From contig DATBEM010000254.1 of NCBI GenBank assembly GCA_036276115.1, forward strand, positions 1-22,869: DNA of 22,869 nucleotides, in the 5' to 3' direction. The DNA is from Trebonia sp036276115. Lineage in GTDB: Bacteria; Actinomycetota; Actinomycetes; Streptosporangiales; Streptosporangiaceae. The notes beneath the pieces are model-generated. The model was not told the DNA's origin and searched no databases. It saw nothing but the letters and a program-made list of their open reading frames with translations. The position numbers and the translations under genes are program-made. Of the stretch, positions 12,270-20,900 are shown piece by piece. Numbering within the stretch: the first letter of the stretch is position 1; every line of letters starts with the position of its first letter.

Positions 12270-12296
12270 CCTGCCAGGGCAATTCGCCCTGGCAGG
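12270..12296 (-). terminator. Hairpin between glgE and treS
   Basis: An 11-base-pair perfect stem (12270-12280 with 12286-12296, arm CCTGCCAGGGC) around five bases, 17 bases beyond the glgE stop and ~50 bases ahead of the treS start. The sequence TGCCAGG recurs as direct copies near 12254, 12272 and 12303. No T-run follows, so it may attenuate rather than fully stop transcription, separating glgE from treS-mak-glgB expression levels. Confidence 0.4.
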
Positions 12297-12313
12297 TCCC
12301 CGGCTGCCAGGCC

Positions 12314-14479
<2,166 letters not shown>

Positions 14480-14504
14480 GCCGATACCGTACCCGCGCGC
14501 ATTT

Positions 14505-14516
14505 CATGAATTCATG
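14505..14516. promoter_or_regulatory. 12-bp palindrome in the glgE-glgP divergent region
   Basis: A perfect palindrome, CATGAATTCATG, lies 25 bases upstream of the glgE start and 75 upstream of the glgP start, in a 112-base divergent control region. It is AT-rich against its surroundings. A TTGACA (14529-14534) reading toward glgP follows, though no clear -10 is at the right distance. It could be an operator acting on both genes; this is a position-based inference. Confidence 0.3.
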
Positions 14517-14591
14517 CCGACCCGTGACTTGACACGACCTTTACGCAAACCTTTGCCAGGACGTCGCAGGGGGAGCCTATGATGACTCCAC

Positions 14592-17156
14592 GTGAGAGCG
14601 ATCCGACGTTTCACCGTCCGCGTAACGCTGCCGCAGCCACTCGCGCCGCTGCAGGACCTGATGCTCAACCTCCGCTGGTCCTGGCACCAGTCCACGGTCG
14701 AGTTGCTGTCGTCGATCGACCCGGCCGCCTGGGCCGCGTCCGGGGGGGACCCGGTCGCGATGCTCGGCGCGCTGCGCCCGGGTCACCTGACGGAGCTCGC
14801 GGCCGACCAGGACTTCCTGTCCCGGCTCCACGTCGAGCTTGAGAGCCTGCGGGCGTACGCCGGCGAGCCGCGCGAGTACCAGTCCGGGGCGATGGGCGAC
14901 CCCGGCGCGCTGCCCGCGGCGATCGCCTACTTCTCGCCCGAGTACGGCATCGCCGAGGTGCTGCCGCAGTACTCCGGCGGCCTCGGCATCCTGGCCGGGG
15001 ACCACCTCAAGTCGGCCAGCGACCTCGGCGTCCCCATCGTAGCGGTGGGCCTGCTGTACCGGCACGGGTACTTCACCCAGTCGCTGTCGGGCGACGCCTG
15101 GCAGATGGAGCGCTACCCGGCCGACGACCCGAACGGCCTGCCCCTCACCCTGCTGCGGGACGCCGCGGGCGACCCGGTCAAGATCGGCGTCAACCTGGCC
15201 GACGGCAAGGTGCTCACCGCCCAGGTGTGGGTCGCGCAGGTCGGCCGGGTGCCGCTGCTGATGCTCGACTCCTACGTCGAGGAGAACGACCCCGAGCTGC
15301 TGGAGGTCACTGACCGGCTGTACGGCGGCGGCACCGAGCACCGGCTCGCCCAGGAGCTGCTGCTCGGCATCGGCGGCGTCCGCGCGGTCCGCGCGTTCTG
15401 CTCCATCACCGGGCACGCCGAGCCGGAGGTGTTCCACACCAACGAGGGGCACGCCGGGTTCCTCGGCCTGGAGCGCATCCGCGAGTACGTCGCCGCCGGC
15501 CTCGGCTTCGAGGAGGCCGTCGAGCTGTCCCGGGCCGGGACCGTGTTCACCACCCACACCCCGGTGCCGGCCGGCATCGACCGGTTCCCCCGCAGCCTGG
15601 TGGAGCGCTACTTCGCGGCCGGCGCGGCGGGCGACCTGCCGCTGGAGCGGGTGCTGGCGTTCGGCGCCGAGACCTACGACGGGGGCGACCCCGACGTGTT
15701 CAACATGGCCGTCATGGGCATGCGCCTGGCCCAGCGGGTCAACGGCGTGTCCCGGCTGCACGGCCAGGTCAGCCGGGAGATGTTCGCGGGCCTGTGGCCG
15801 GGCTTCGACGTGACCGAGGTGCCGATCGGCTCGATCACCAACGGCGTGCACGCCCCGACCTGGGTCGCGCCCGAGATCTACGCCCTCGGCTCGGCGGCGG
15901 CGGCCGCGGCGGCCGATGCCAAGGACCTATGGTCGATCCGCCGCAAGCTGCGCGCCCGCCTGGTCACCGAGACCCGGCGGCGGCTGCGCGAGTCGTGGCG
16001 GCAGCGGGGCGCGTCCGGGGCCGAGCTGACCTGGATCGACGACGTGCTCGACCCCGACGTCCTGACGATCGGGTTCGCCCGCCGGGTGCCGTCCTACAAG
16101 CGGCTGACCCTCATGCTCAACGACCCCGCCCGGCTCGCCGGGCTGCTGCTCGACCCCGAGCGGCCGGTCCAGATCGTCATCGCGGGCAAGGCTCACCCGG
16201 CCGACGAGGGCGGCAAGCGGCTCATCCAGCAGATGGTCCGGTTCACCGACTCCGAGACCGTCCGGCGCCGCATCGTGTTCCTGCCAGACTACGACATGGC
16301 GATGGCCTCGTTCCTGGTCACCGGGTGCGACGTGTGGCTGAACAACCCGCTGCGCCCGCTGGAGGCGTGCGGCACGTCCGGCATGAAGGTCGCCCTCAAC
16401 GGCGGGCTCAACGTCTCCGTCCGCGATGGCTGGTGGGACGAGTGGTACGACGGCGGCAACGGCTGGGAGATCCCCACCGCCGACGGCGTCGAGGACCCGG
16501 GCCGGCGCGACGAGCTGGAGGCCTCGGCCCTGTACGAGCTGCTCGGCAAGTCGGTCGCCCCGCTGTTCTACGAGCGCGACGGCGACGGCGTCCCGCCCGG
16601 CTGGCTGGAGATGGTGCGGCACACGTTCCGCAGCCTCGGCCCGCTGGTGCAGGCCGACCGGATGGTCGGCGACTACGTCCGCGAGCTGTACGCGCCGGCC
16701 GCCCAGGCCTCGCGCGCGCTGTCGGCCGGGTCGCAGTTGGCTGCCAGGGAACTGGCCGCGTGGAAGCACAAGGTCCGGGCGGCCTGGCCGTCGGTCCGCA
16801 TCGAGCACGTCGAGGCCGACGGCTCGGAGCTGGCCCTCGGGGCCGAGCTGAGCGTCCAGGTCACGGCCGACCTCGGCGGCCTGTCGGCCGACGACGTGTG
16901 CGTGGAGGTCGTCTACGGCCGGGCGGGCGACGACGACGTGATCGCCGAGCCGTCCCTGGCGACCCTCGCGGTCCAGGACGGCGACTTCGGCGGCTCGTAC
17001 CGCTTCTCCGGCCCGGTCGAGCTCGGCCGTCCCGGCCCGTTCGGCTACACGGTCCGCGTCGTCCCCCGGCACGCGCTGCTGCCCCAGGTCGCCGAGCTCG
17101 GGCTCGTCACCTACCCGGACGCCCCGGCTGGGCTGACGAACGGCGACTTGCGGTAG
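14592..17156 (+). CDS. glgP: Alpha-glucan (glycogen/maltodextrin) phosphorylase
   Basis: An 854-residue GT35 phosphorylase of the shorter bacterial type that removes terminal glucose from alpha-1,4-glucan with phosphate to give glucose-1-phosphate. The N-terminus (MRAIRRFTVRV...LNLRWSWH) fits the DUF3417-type start of actinobacterial GlgP and fixes the GTG at 14592. Following motifs: IAYFSPEYGI, LPQYSGGLGILAGDHLKSASDLG (glycine-rich phosphate/substrate region), HTNEGHAGFLGLERI, FTTHTPVPAG, and SITNGVHAPTW. The pyridoxal-phosphate lysine is Lys599 in EACGTSGMKVALNG. A C-terminal beta-rich extension (~720-854) is usual in this branch. It is divergent from glgE, so synthesis and breakdown genes share one control region. 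The best ribosome site (GGGGGAG) lies 16 bases upstream, unusually far, and is better spaced for two out-of-frame ATGs. Confidence 0.95.
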   Translation: MRAIRRFTVRVTLPQPLAPLQDLMLNLRWSWHQSTVELLSSIDPAAWAASGGDPVAMLGALRPGHLTELAADQDFLSRLHVELESLRAYAGEPREYQSGAMGDPGALPAAIAYFSPEYGIAEVLPQYSGGLGILAGDHLKSASDLGVPIVAVGLLYRHGYFTQSLSGDAWQMERYPADDPNGLPLTLLRDAAGDPVKIGVNLADGKVLTAQVWVAQVGRVPLLMLDSYVEENDPELLEVTDRLYGGGTEHRLAQELLLGIGGVRAVRAFCSITGHAEPEVFHTNEGHAGFLGLERIREYVAAGLGFEEAVELSRAGTVFTTHTPVPAGIDRFPRSLVERYFAAGAAGDLPLERVLAFGAETYDGGDPDVFNMAVMGMRLAQRVNGVSRLHGQVSREMFAGLWPGFDVTEVPIGSITNGVHAPTWVAPEIYALGSAAAAAAADAKDLWSIRRKLRARLVTETRRRLRESWRQRGASGAELTWIDDVLDPDVLTIGFARRVPSYKRLTLMLNDPARLAGLLLDPERPVQIVIAGKAHPADEGGKRLIQQMVRFTDSETVRRRIVFLPDYDMAMASFLVTGCDVWLNNPLRPLEACGTSGMKVALNGGLNVSVRDGWWDEWYDGGNGWEIPTADGVEDPGRRDELEASALYELLGKSVAPLFYERDGDGVPPGWLEMVRHTFRSLGPLVQADRMVGDYVRELYAPAAQASRALSAGSQLAARELAAWKHKVRAAWPSVRIEHVEADGSELALGAELSVQVTADLGGLSADDVCVEVVYGRAGDDDVIAEPSLATLAVQDGDFGGSYRFSGPVELGRPGPFGYTVRVVPRHALLPQVAELGLVTYPDAPAGLTNGDLR

Positions 17157-17175
17157 CGCGCTTAATATCACGGGC

Positions 17176-17204
17176 CCGGCCGCTCGCCCTGCGCGAGCGG
17201 CCGG
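17176..17204. terminator. Bidirectional terminator hairpin between glgP and the STAND gene
   Basis: A perfect 12-base-pair stem (17176-17187 with 17193-17204, arm CCGGCCGCTCGC) with a five-base loop sits in the 55-base gap between the convergent glgP and STAND stops. On plus it is followed by the T-containing CTCGCTTCTA; on minus by a GGGCCCG run and then TGATATTAAG. Position and stem strength make termination in both directions likely. Confidence 0.68.
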
Positions 17205-17211
17205 CTCGCTT

Positions 17212-19320
17212 CTAATGGTGGCGCCTGGCTTGTCGTGACGCGGCCGTGGCTGTCCGTGCGTAGCGGGCAGCCCGGGCGTGGTCGCCAGCCTCGCGCATGA
17301 TGACGATCGCCTCGCGGTAGCACGCCGCGGCCCTGTCGTAGCTCCGAATGCCTTCGTAGGCGGTGCCGAGGTTGTAGAGGGCTTGTCCCCGGCCGTGCTG
17401 GTCGCCGGTTTCGTGGCAGATGGCGACGTCTAGCGTGTAGGCACCGATGGCGTCGGCATGCCGGCCTAGCGTTTGATAGGTGACGCCGAGGTTGTTCAGT
17501 GCCTGGCCTTCGCTATGCCGGTCGCCGGCTTCCCGGAAGAGCATGAGTGCCTGCTGGTGCGCGGTGATGGCGTCGTTGAGCCGGCCCGCGGCCCGATAGG
17601 CGTTGCCGAGGTTGCTGAGTGTCCGGCCCTCGCCGAGCCGGTCGCCGAATTCCCGCCGGATAGCGAGCGCTCGCCGGTACGTGCTGATGGCGTCGTCGCG
17701 CTGCCCTAGCCGCAGGTAGATGATTCCGAGACTGCCCAGTGCCTGGCCTTCGCCATAGCGGTCGCCGGCGTCCTTGAAGATGGCGAATGCTTGCTGGTGG
17801 GCCTCGATGGCGTCGTGATGCCTGCCTAGTTCCTCGTTGACTATGCCGAGGGCGTTCAACGCCCTGGCCTCGCCGGCCGCGTCGTTGGCCCGCCGGGTAC
17901 TGGCCAGCATGGCCATGTTGAGGACCAGCAGGTCTGCCAGGTGGCGCAGGATCACCAGGGCATGCCAGAGCCGCGCGCTGAGCTGCTCGACGACTTCGTC
18001 CATCTGGCGCGCGGCGGCGAGATCGATGGCGGCCAGGAAACCACGGCGGTCGGCCGCGACGAGCGCCAGCGCCTCCCGTATCGACAGGAGCGGCCCTGGG
18101 GTCCGCTCAGCCGCCGGCCGCCGGGCCGGGTCAATGCGCGAATCCAGCGAGGCCGCCCAGTCGCCGTAGTGGCGAATCAGGCGCTCCTCAGCGGCGGACC
18201 GGGCTGCCTGGTCGTCGGTGGCGAGGCACGTGTCGCGGGTGAACAGGCGGAGCAGGTCGTGCACGCTGTACCGGCCCCAGCCGTCCTCGGTGACCAGGGC
18301 GGCCGCTACCAGCCGGGCCAGCGTGGCCGTGGCCCCGGCCGGCTCAACGTCCGCCAGCGCCGCGACCGAGGCGGCGTCGAAGTCCGGGCTGAAGTGCAGG
18401 CCCAGGAGCCGGAAGGCGCGGGCATCCTCGGCGGTCAACTGCCGGTAGGAGACCTCAATAGTGGTCTTCACCTGCAAGTCGCCCACGCTCAGGTGACCGA
18501 GCCGGCCTTGCTCGCTGGCCAGCATGCGCTCCAGTCGGGCGACCGGCCAGGTGGGATGCACGGCCAGGATCTGGCCGGCGATCCGTAGCGCCAGCGGCAG
18601 CCGGCCGCACCACCGCGCGATCCGCCCGGCCGCGTCCGGCTCGGCCGCCACCCGCGCGGGGCCGGCCAGCCGGGTCAGCAGCTCAAGGGCCAGCCTCTCG
18701 GGCAGGACGTCGAGGTCGACTCGCTCGTCCACCTCCAGCGCGGGCAGCCGCGACCGGCTCGTCACCAGCACCAGCGAGCCCCCGGCACCAGGCAATAGCG
18801 GCCGGACCTGGGCCTCGGTCCGGGCATTATCCAGCAGCACGAGCATCCGCCTGGCCGTCAGCGCACTCCGGAACATGTCGGCCCGCTCGTCAGCGGCCGC
18901 CGGGATCTGCTCAGCAGGTACGCCCAGCCGCCGCAGGAAGAGGTCCAGCACCTCAGCTGGCTCGGCCGGGGACTGCCCCTCGGCGTAGCCGCGCAAGTCG
19001 GCGTACAGCTGCCCGTCCGGAAACTGGGGCAAGAGCTCGTGCGCCGCCCGGACCGCCAGCGCGGTCTTGCCGACCCCGCCCGTCCCGCTGATCGCGGTAA
19101 CAACCACCCGCCCGCCGCCTGCCAGTGCGGTCAGCCGCCCCAGCTCAGCCTCGCGCCCGGTGAACTGGGGCACGTCGCGCGGCAGCATCCCCGGCACCGC
19201 GAGTGCCTGAGCGTTCCCGCTGTTAACGGCGATGTTAGTGATGTTATTGATGTCCCGGTTGGCCGTGTAGGCATCCCGCCCGGCCGCGACGTTCTGCCTG
19301 CCCTGGTCTTCGTCGCCCAT
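17212..19320 (-). CDS. NB-ARC/TPR STAND ATPase (AfsR-like without a DNA-binding domain)
   Basis: A 702-residue signal-transduction ATPase from the ATG at 19320, chosen for its excellent upstream site GAGGTGAT. A TTG at 19488, overlapping the previous gene's TGA, would add 56 low-complexity residues without a ribosome site. Order: a short N-terminal motif VAAGRDAYTANRDINNITNI (11-30); NB-ARC ATPase with FTGREAEL, Walker A GTGGVGKT (79-86, Lys85), Walker B RMLVLLDN (Asp164), VTSRSRLPAL, and CGRLPLALRIAG; a winged-helix-like part with YSVHDLLRLF; a helical linker; then five exact 40-residue TPR units (483-682) of the form G-GQAL-NLG--Y--LGR--DAI. It resembles the C-terminal two-thirds of AfsR/SARP regulators but has no SARP or other DNA-binding domain. 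Its partner and trigger are unknown; STAND proteins act in signalling or defence. Confidence 0.87.
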   Translation of the reverse strand: MGDEDQGRQNVAAGRDAYTANRDINNITNIAVNSGNAQALAVPGMLPRDVPQFTGREAELGRLTALAGGGRVVVTAISGTGGVGKTALAVRAAHELLPQFPDGQLYADLRGYAEGQSPAEPAEVLDLFLRRLGVPAEQIPAAADERADMFRSALTARRMLVLLDNARTEAQVRPLLPGAGGSLVLVTSRSRLPALEVDERVDLDVLPERLALELLTRLAGPARVAAEPDAAGRIARWCGRLPLALRIAGQILAVHPTWPVARLERMLASEQGRLGHLSVGDLQVKTTIEVSYRQLTAEDARAFRLLGLHFSPDFDAASVAALADVEPAGATATLARLVAAALVTEDGWGRYSVHDLLRLFTRDTCLATDDQAARSAAEERLIRHYGDWAASLDSRIDPARRPAAERTPGPLLSIREALALVAADRRGFLAAIDLAAARQMDEVVEQLSARLWHALVILRHLADLLVLNMAMLASTRRANDAAGEARALNALGIVNEELGRHHDAIEAHQQAFAIFKDAGDRYGEGQALGSLGIIYLRLGQRDDAISTYRRALAIRREFGDRLGEGRTLSNLGNAYRAAGRLNDAITAHQQALMLFREAGDRHSEGQALNNLGVTYQTLGRHADAIGAYTLDVAICHETGDQHGRGQALYNLGTAYEGIRSYDRAAACYREAIVIMREAGDHARAARYARTATAASRQARRHH
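17275..17874 (-). repeat. Five tandem 120-bp TPR-coding units
   Basis: Inside the STAND gene, five consecutive units of exactly 120 bases each encode 40-residue TPRs (unit starts at 17874, 17754, 17634, 17514, 17394 on the minus strand). Units are diverged, but stretches persist; for example CAGTGCCTGGCCTTCGC recurs near 17499 and 17739, 240 bases apart. The strict spacing without indels suggests growth by unequal exchange and a constraint on superhelix geometry. Confidence 0.8.
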
Positions 19321-19484
19321 CTGATCACCTCGCCCAGACCCGTCTCCACCATTCAACCGGGCCCGCTCCGCGTTCGCGGCTGGTAATCCGGCCCAGTCTC
19401 CGGCACGACGTGTCCAGCCGTGTCCACCGCCGGGCGCGTTTTCCGGTAAGCGGGGTGCTCTCGCGTCGCTACGCACGGCCTCGC

Positions 19485-20042
19485 TCAAGGGTTAGCGGCA
19501 CTCTTGGAATATAAGTTTGGTTTTTGCGGGACCAGGGCACCCGAAAAGCCAAACAAAGCTGGTACGGAGTCGATCTCCGCGCCGCTCATGACGACGATCA
19601 GGTACACGGGGATTCCCTGGGCGGCGTACTCGGCCCGCTTGTCGTTGAAGTCGATGTCGTCGTCGGACGATGTGATTCCGATGGCGCCGAGCACGTCATC
19701 GGACCACAGCAGCGCGTCTGCCTCCAGGCACCTGAGGACCGCGATGTCTGGCCGGCGAAGCGTGAAGTGCTTTCCCGCCCGCACCGCATGCGGGTTGCGG
19801 TGCCGGAAGCGCATGTCAGTATCCTGCAGCACATCTATGCGAGGACTTGCCGGGCGTGCCGTGAGCAGCGCCATGGTCAGGTTCCGCGATACTCGCTGAC
19901 GCGCAGGGGTGGGTGATGCGCGGAAGATCACCCGGCCGTCAACGACCTCGATGCTCTTGCAGACATCAGCGGGCAGTGCCTCGTACTCTGCCTCGGTGAT
20001 GAGCAGGCTGGACGGGTCGGTGGCCCACACGGGCATGGCCAT
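19485..20042 (-). CDS. Uma2-family (DUF820) nuclease-fold protein, probably degenerate
   Basis: A 185-residue protein resembling the Uma2 family, a PD-(D/E)XK nuclease-like fold common in cyanobacteria and actinobacteria. Recognisable parts: Glu32 in SIEVVDGRVIFRASPTPARQ, Asp99 in LRRPDIAVLR, and Lys135 in DKRAEYAAQGIPVYLIVVM, matching the usual D-x-x-K-xxx-YA-x-GIPxYWLVD. Where family members have a glutamate in a V-V-E-V-x-S pattern, this protein reads GAIGITSS, so Gly122 appears to replace the catalytic acid, and the usual acidic end of WLVD is also gone. It may be non-catalytic. The ATG at 20042 has AAGGA eight bases upstream. The 3' end (19505-19560) is distinctly AT-richer than the rest of the window. 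It lies between padR and the STAND gene on the same strand. Confidence 0.72.
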   Translation of the reverse strand: MAMPVWATDPSSLLITEAEYEALPADVCKSIEVVDGRVIFRASPTPARQRVSRNLTMALLTARPASPRIDVLQDTDMRFRHRNPHAVRAGKHFTLRRPDIAVLRCLEADALLWSDDVLGAIGITSSDDDIDFNDKRAEYAAQGIPVYLIVVMSGAEIDSVPALFGFSGALVPQKPNLYSKSAANP

Positions 20043-20069
20043 CTTGTTGTCCTTCGCGGTCGTCGGCCG

Positions 20070-20082
20070 ATCGTGGCACGAT
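20070..20082. promoter_or_regulatory. 13-bp inverted repeat upstream of the Uma2-like gene
   Basis: ATCGTG and CACGAT flank a single G (20070-20082), 27 bases upstream of the Uma2-like start in the 96-base gap after padR. The position fits an operator or promoter element, but six-base arms can occur by chance. Confidence 0.25.
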
Positions 20083-20138
20083 GACGGCCCCGGCCTCTCA
20101 GCGTAGCGAACGCGGGCTGTCAGCGCCTGGCGCGAACG

Positions 20139-20864
20139 TTACGCGTGGCGGCTGGCGCGGCGGGCTGCGGGCTCGTTGGCTTCTTCCGCCTGGGCGGGGT
20201 TGGCGTCGGCCTCGGTGGCGGGGACGTCGATCAGGCGCTGGGCCGCGCGGGACTCGGCCGCTTCCACGCACTCGAGCTCGGCGTTGGTGCGGAGGATCGC
20301 GACCTCGATCGTGAACGCCGCGCCGGGGTCAGCCGCGCGCTCGCGGCGCAGGGCCTGCAGGGTCCGGGACTCGGCCAGCAGGGACCGGCGCTGGCTCCGG
20401 CAGACCGAGCGGACCGCGTCCTGGCCGCGCAGGCTCGCGGCCAGGACCTTCTGCACGAACTCGTCGCGGAAGCCCGCGCTGCGCCGCACGGGCTCGCTGA
20501 GCCACTCCGTCAGCTGCTCGCGGCCCGCGTCCGTGATCTCCAGGACCGAGCGGTCCGGGCGCATCCCTACCTGGGGTTCCACCCGTGAGGTGATGAGGCG
20601 TTCACGTTCCATTTTATGGATTACCTCATAGATGTAACCTTTATTTAGGCCGCCGTACTCAGGCCCTAGGGCAGCCTCGATTTGGACCTTCATCTGCCAG
20701 CCATGGCTCGGTCCGTCTTCGAGGAGCGCGAGTATCACGTGTTGGAAGGCCACTTCACGACCATACCGGAACGGTTGCCCACAGCGGCGATTCATGCCGA
20801 TTCTGTCACTGCGGTGGTGATGCCGTTTCGGCGGCGTCCGGGCCGATTTGGCCGACTGGCTCAT
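20139..20864 (-). CDS. PadR-family transcriptional regulator
   Basis: A winged-helix repressor-type regulator of about 241 residues. The PadR DNA-binding domain is clear: FQHVILALLEDGPSHGWQMKVQIEAALG, then GYIYEVIHKMERERLI (recognition region), then GMRPDRSVLEITDAGREQLTEWL (wing). A longer helical C-terminal part follows for dimerisation, ending in an Ala/Glu-rich tail. The start is uncertain: ATG at 20864 is used, with GTG at 20882 and ATG at 20795 as alternatives, none with a good ribosome site, so the message may be leaderless. The ~40 residues ahead of the domain are basic and not conserved-looking. It is divergent from the ABC gene with a perfect palindrome at 20881-20894 between them, so it probably represses itself and the ABC genes. 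Its ligand is unknown. Confidence 0.85.
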   Translation of the reverse strand: MSQSAKSARTPPKRHHHRSDRIGMNRRCGQPFRYGREVAFQHVILALLEDGPSHGWQMKVQIEAALGPEYGGLNKGYIYEVIHKMERERLITSRVEPQVGMRPDRSVLEITDAGREQLTEWLSEPVRRSAGFRDEFVQKVLAASLRGQDAVRSVCRSQRRSLLAESRTLQALRRERAADPGAAFTIEVAILRTNAELECVEAAESRAAQRLIDVPATEADANPAQAEEANEPAARRASRHA

Positions 20865-20880
20865 GATCAGCAAATAGCCC

Positions 20881-20894
20881 ACTACCTAGGTAGT
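20881..20894. promoter_or_regulatory. Perfect 14-bp palindrome, likely PadR operator
   Basis: ACTACCTAGGTAGT is a perfect palindrome in the 36-base gap between the divergent padR (start 20864) and ABC ATPase homologue (start 20901). PadR repressors bind dyad sites at their own divergent promoters. On minus, CTGACT (20895-20900) and TATTTG could form a poor promoter with the palindrome in its spacer, which fits autorepression. Confidence 0.5.
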
Positions 20895-20900
20895 CAGCCG

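Noticed and set aside
14529..14560. Full sigma-70-type promoter for glgP from TTGACA
   Set aside because: The -35-like hexamer is good, but no TANNNT-type -10 lies 16-18 bases downstream.
17275..17874. Regular repeats as a possible CRISPR array
   Set aside because: The 120-base period encodes TPR units in frame; there is no short repeat/unique spacer pattern.
19321..19488. TTG start giving the STAND protein 56 more residues
   Set aside because: No ribosome site and low-complexity residues, whereas the ATG at 19320 has GAGGTGAT. Kept only as an alternative because TTG overlaps the previous stop.
20682..20900. Upstream extension of the ABC ATPase frame
   Set aside because: It would overlap the padR coding sequence and the palindrome; the added residues resemble nothing in ABC proteins. 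The ATG at 20901 is preferred.
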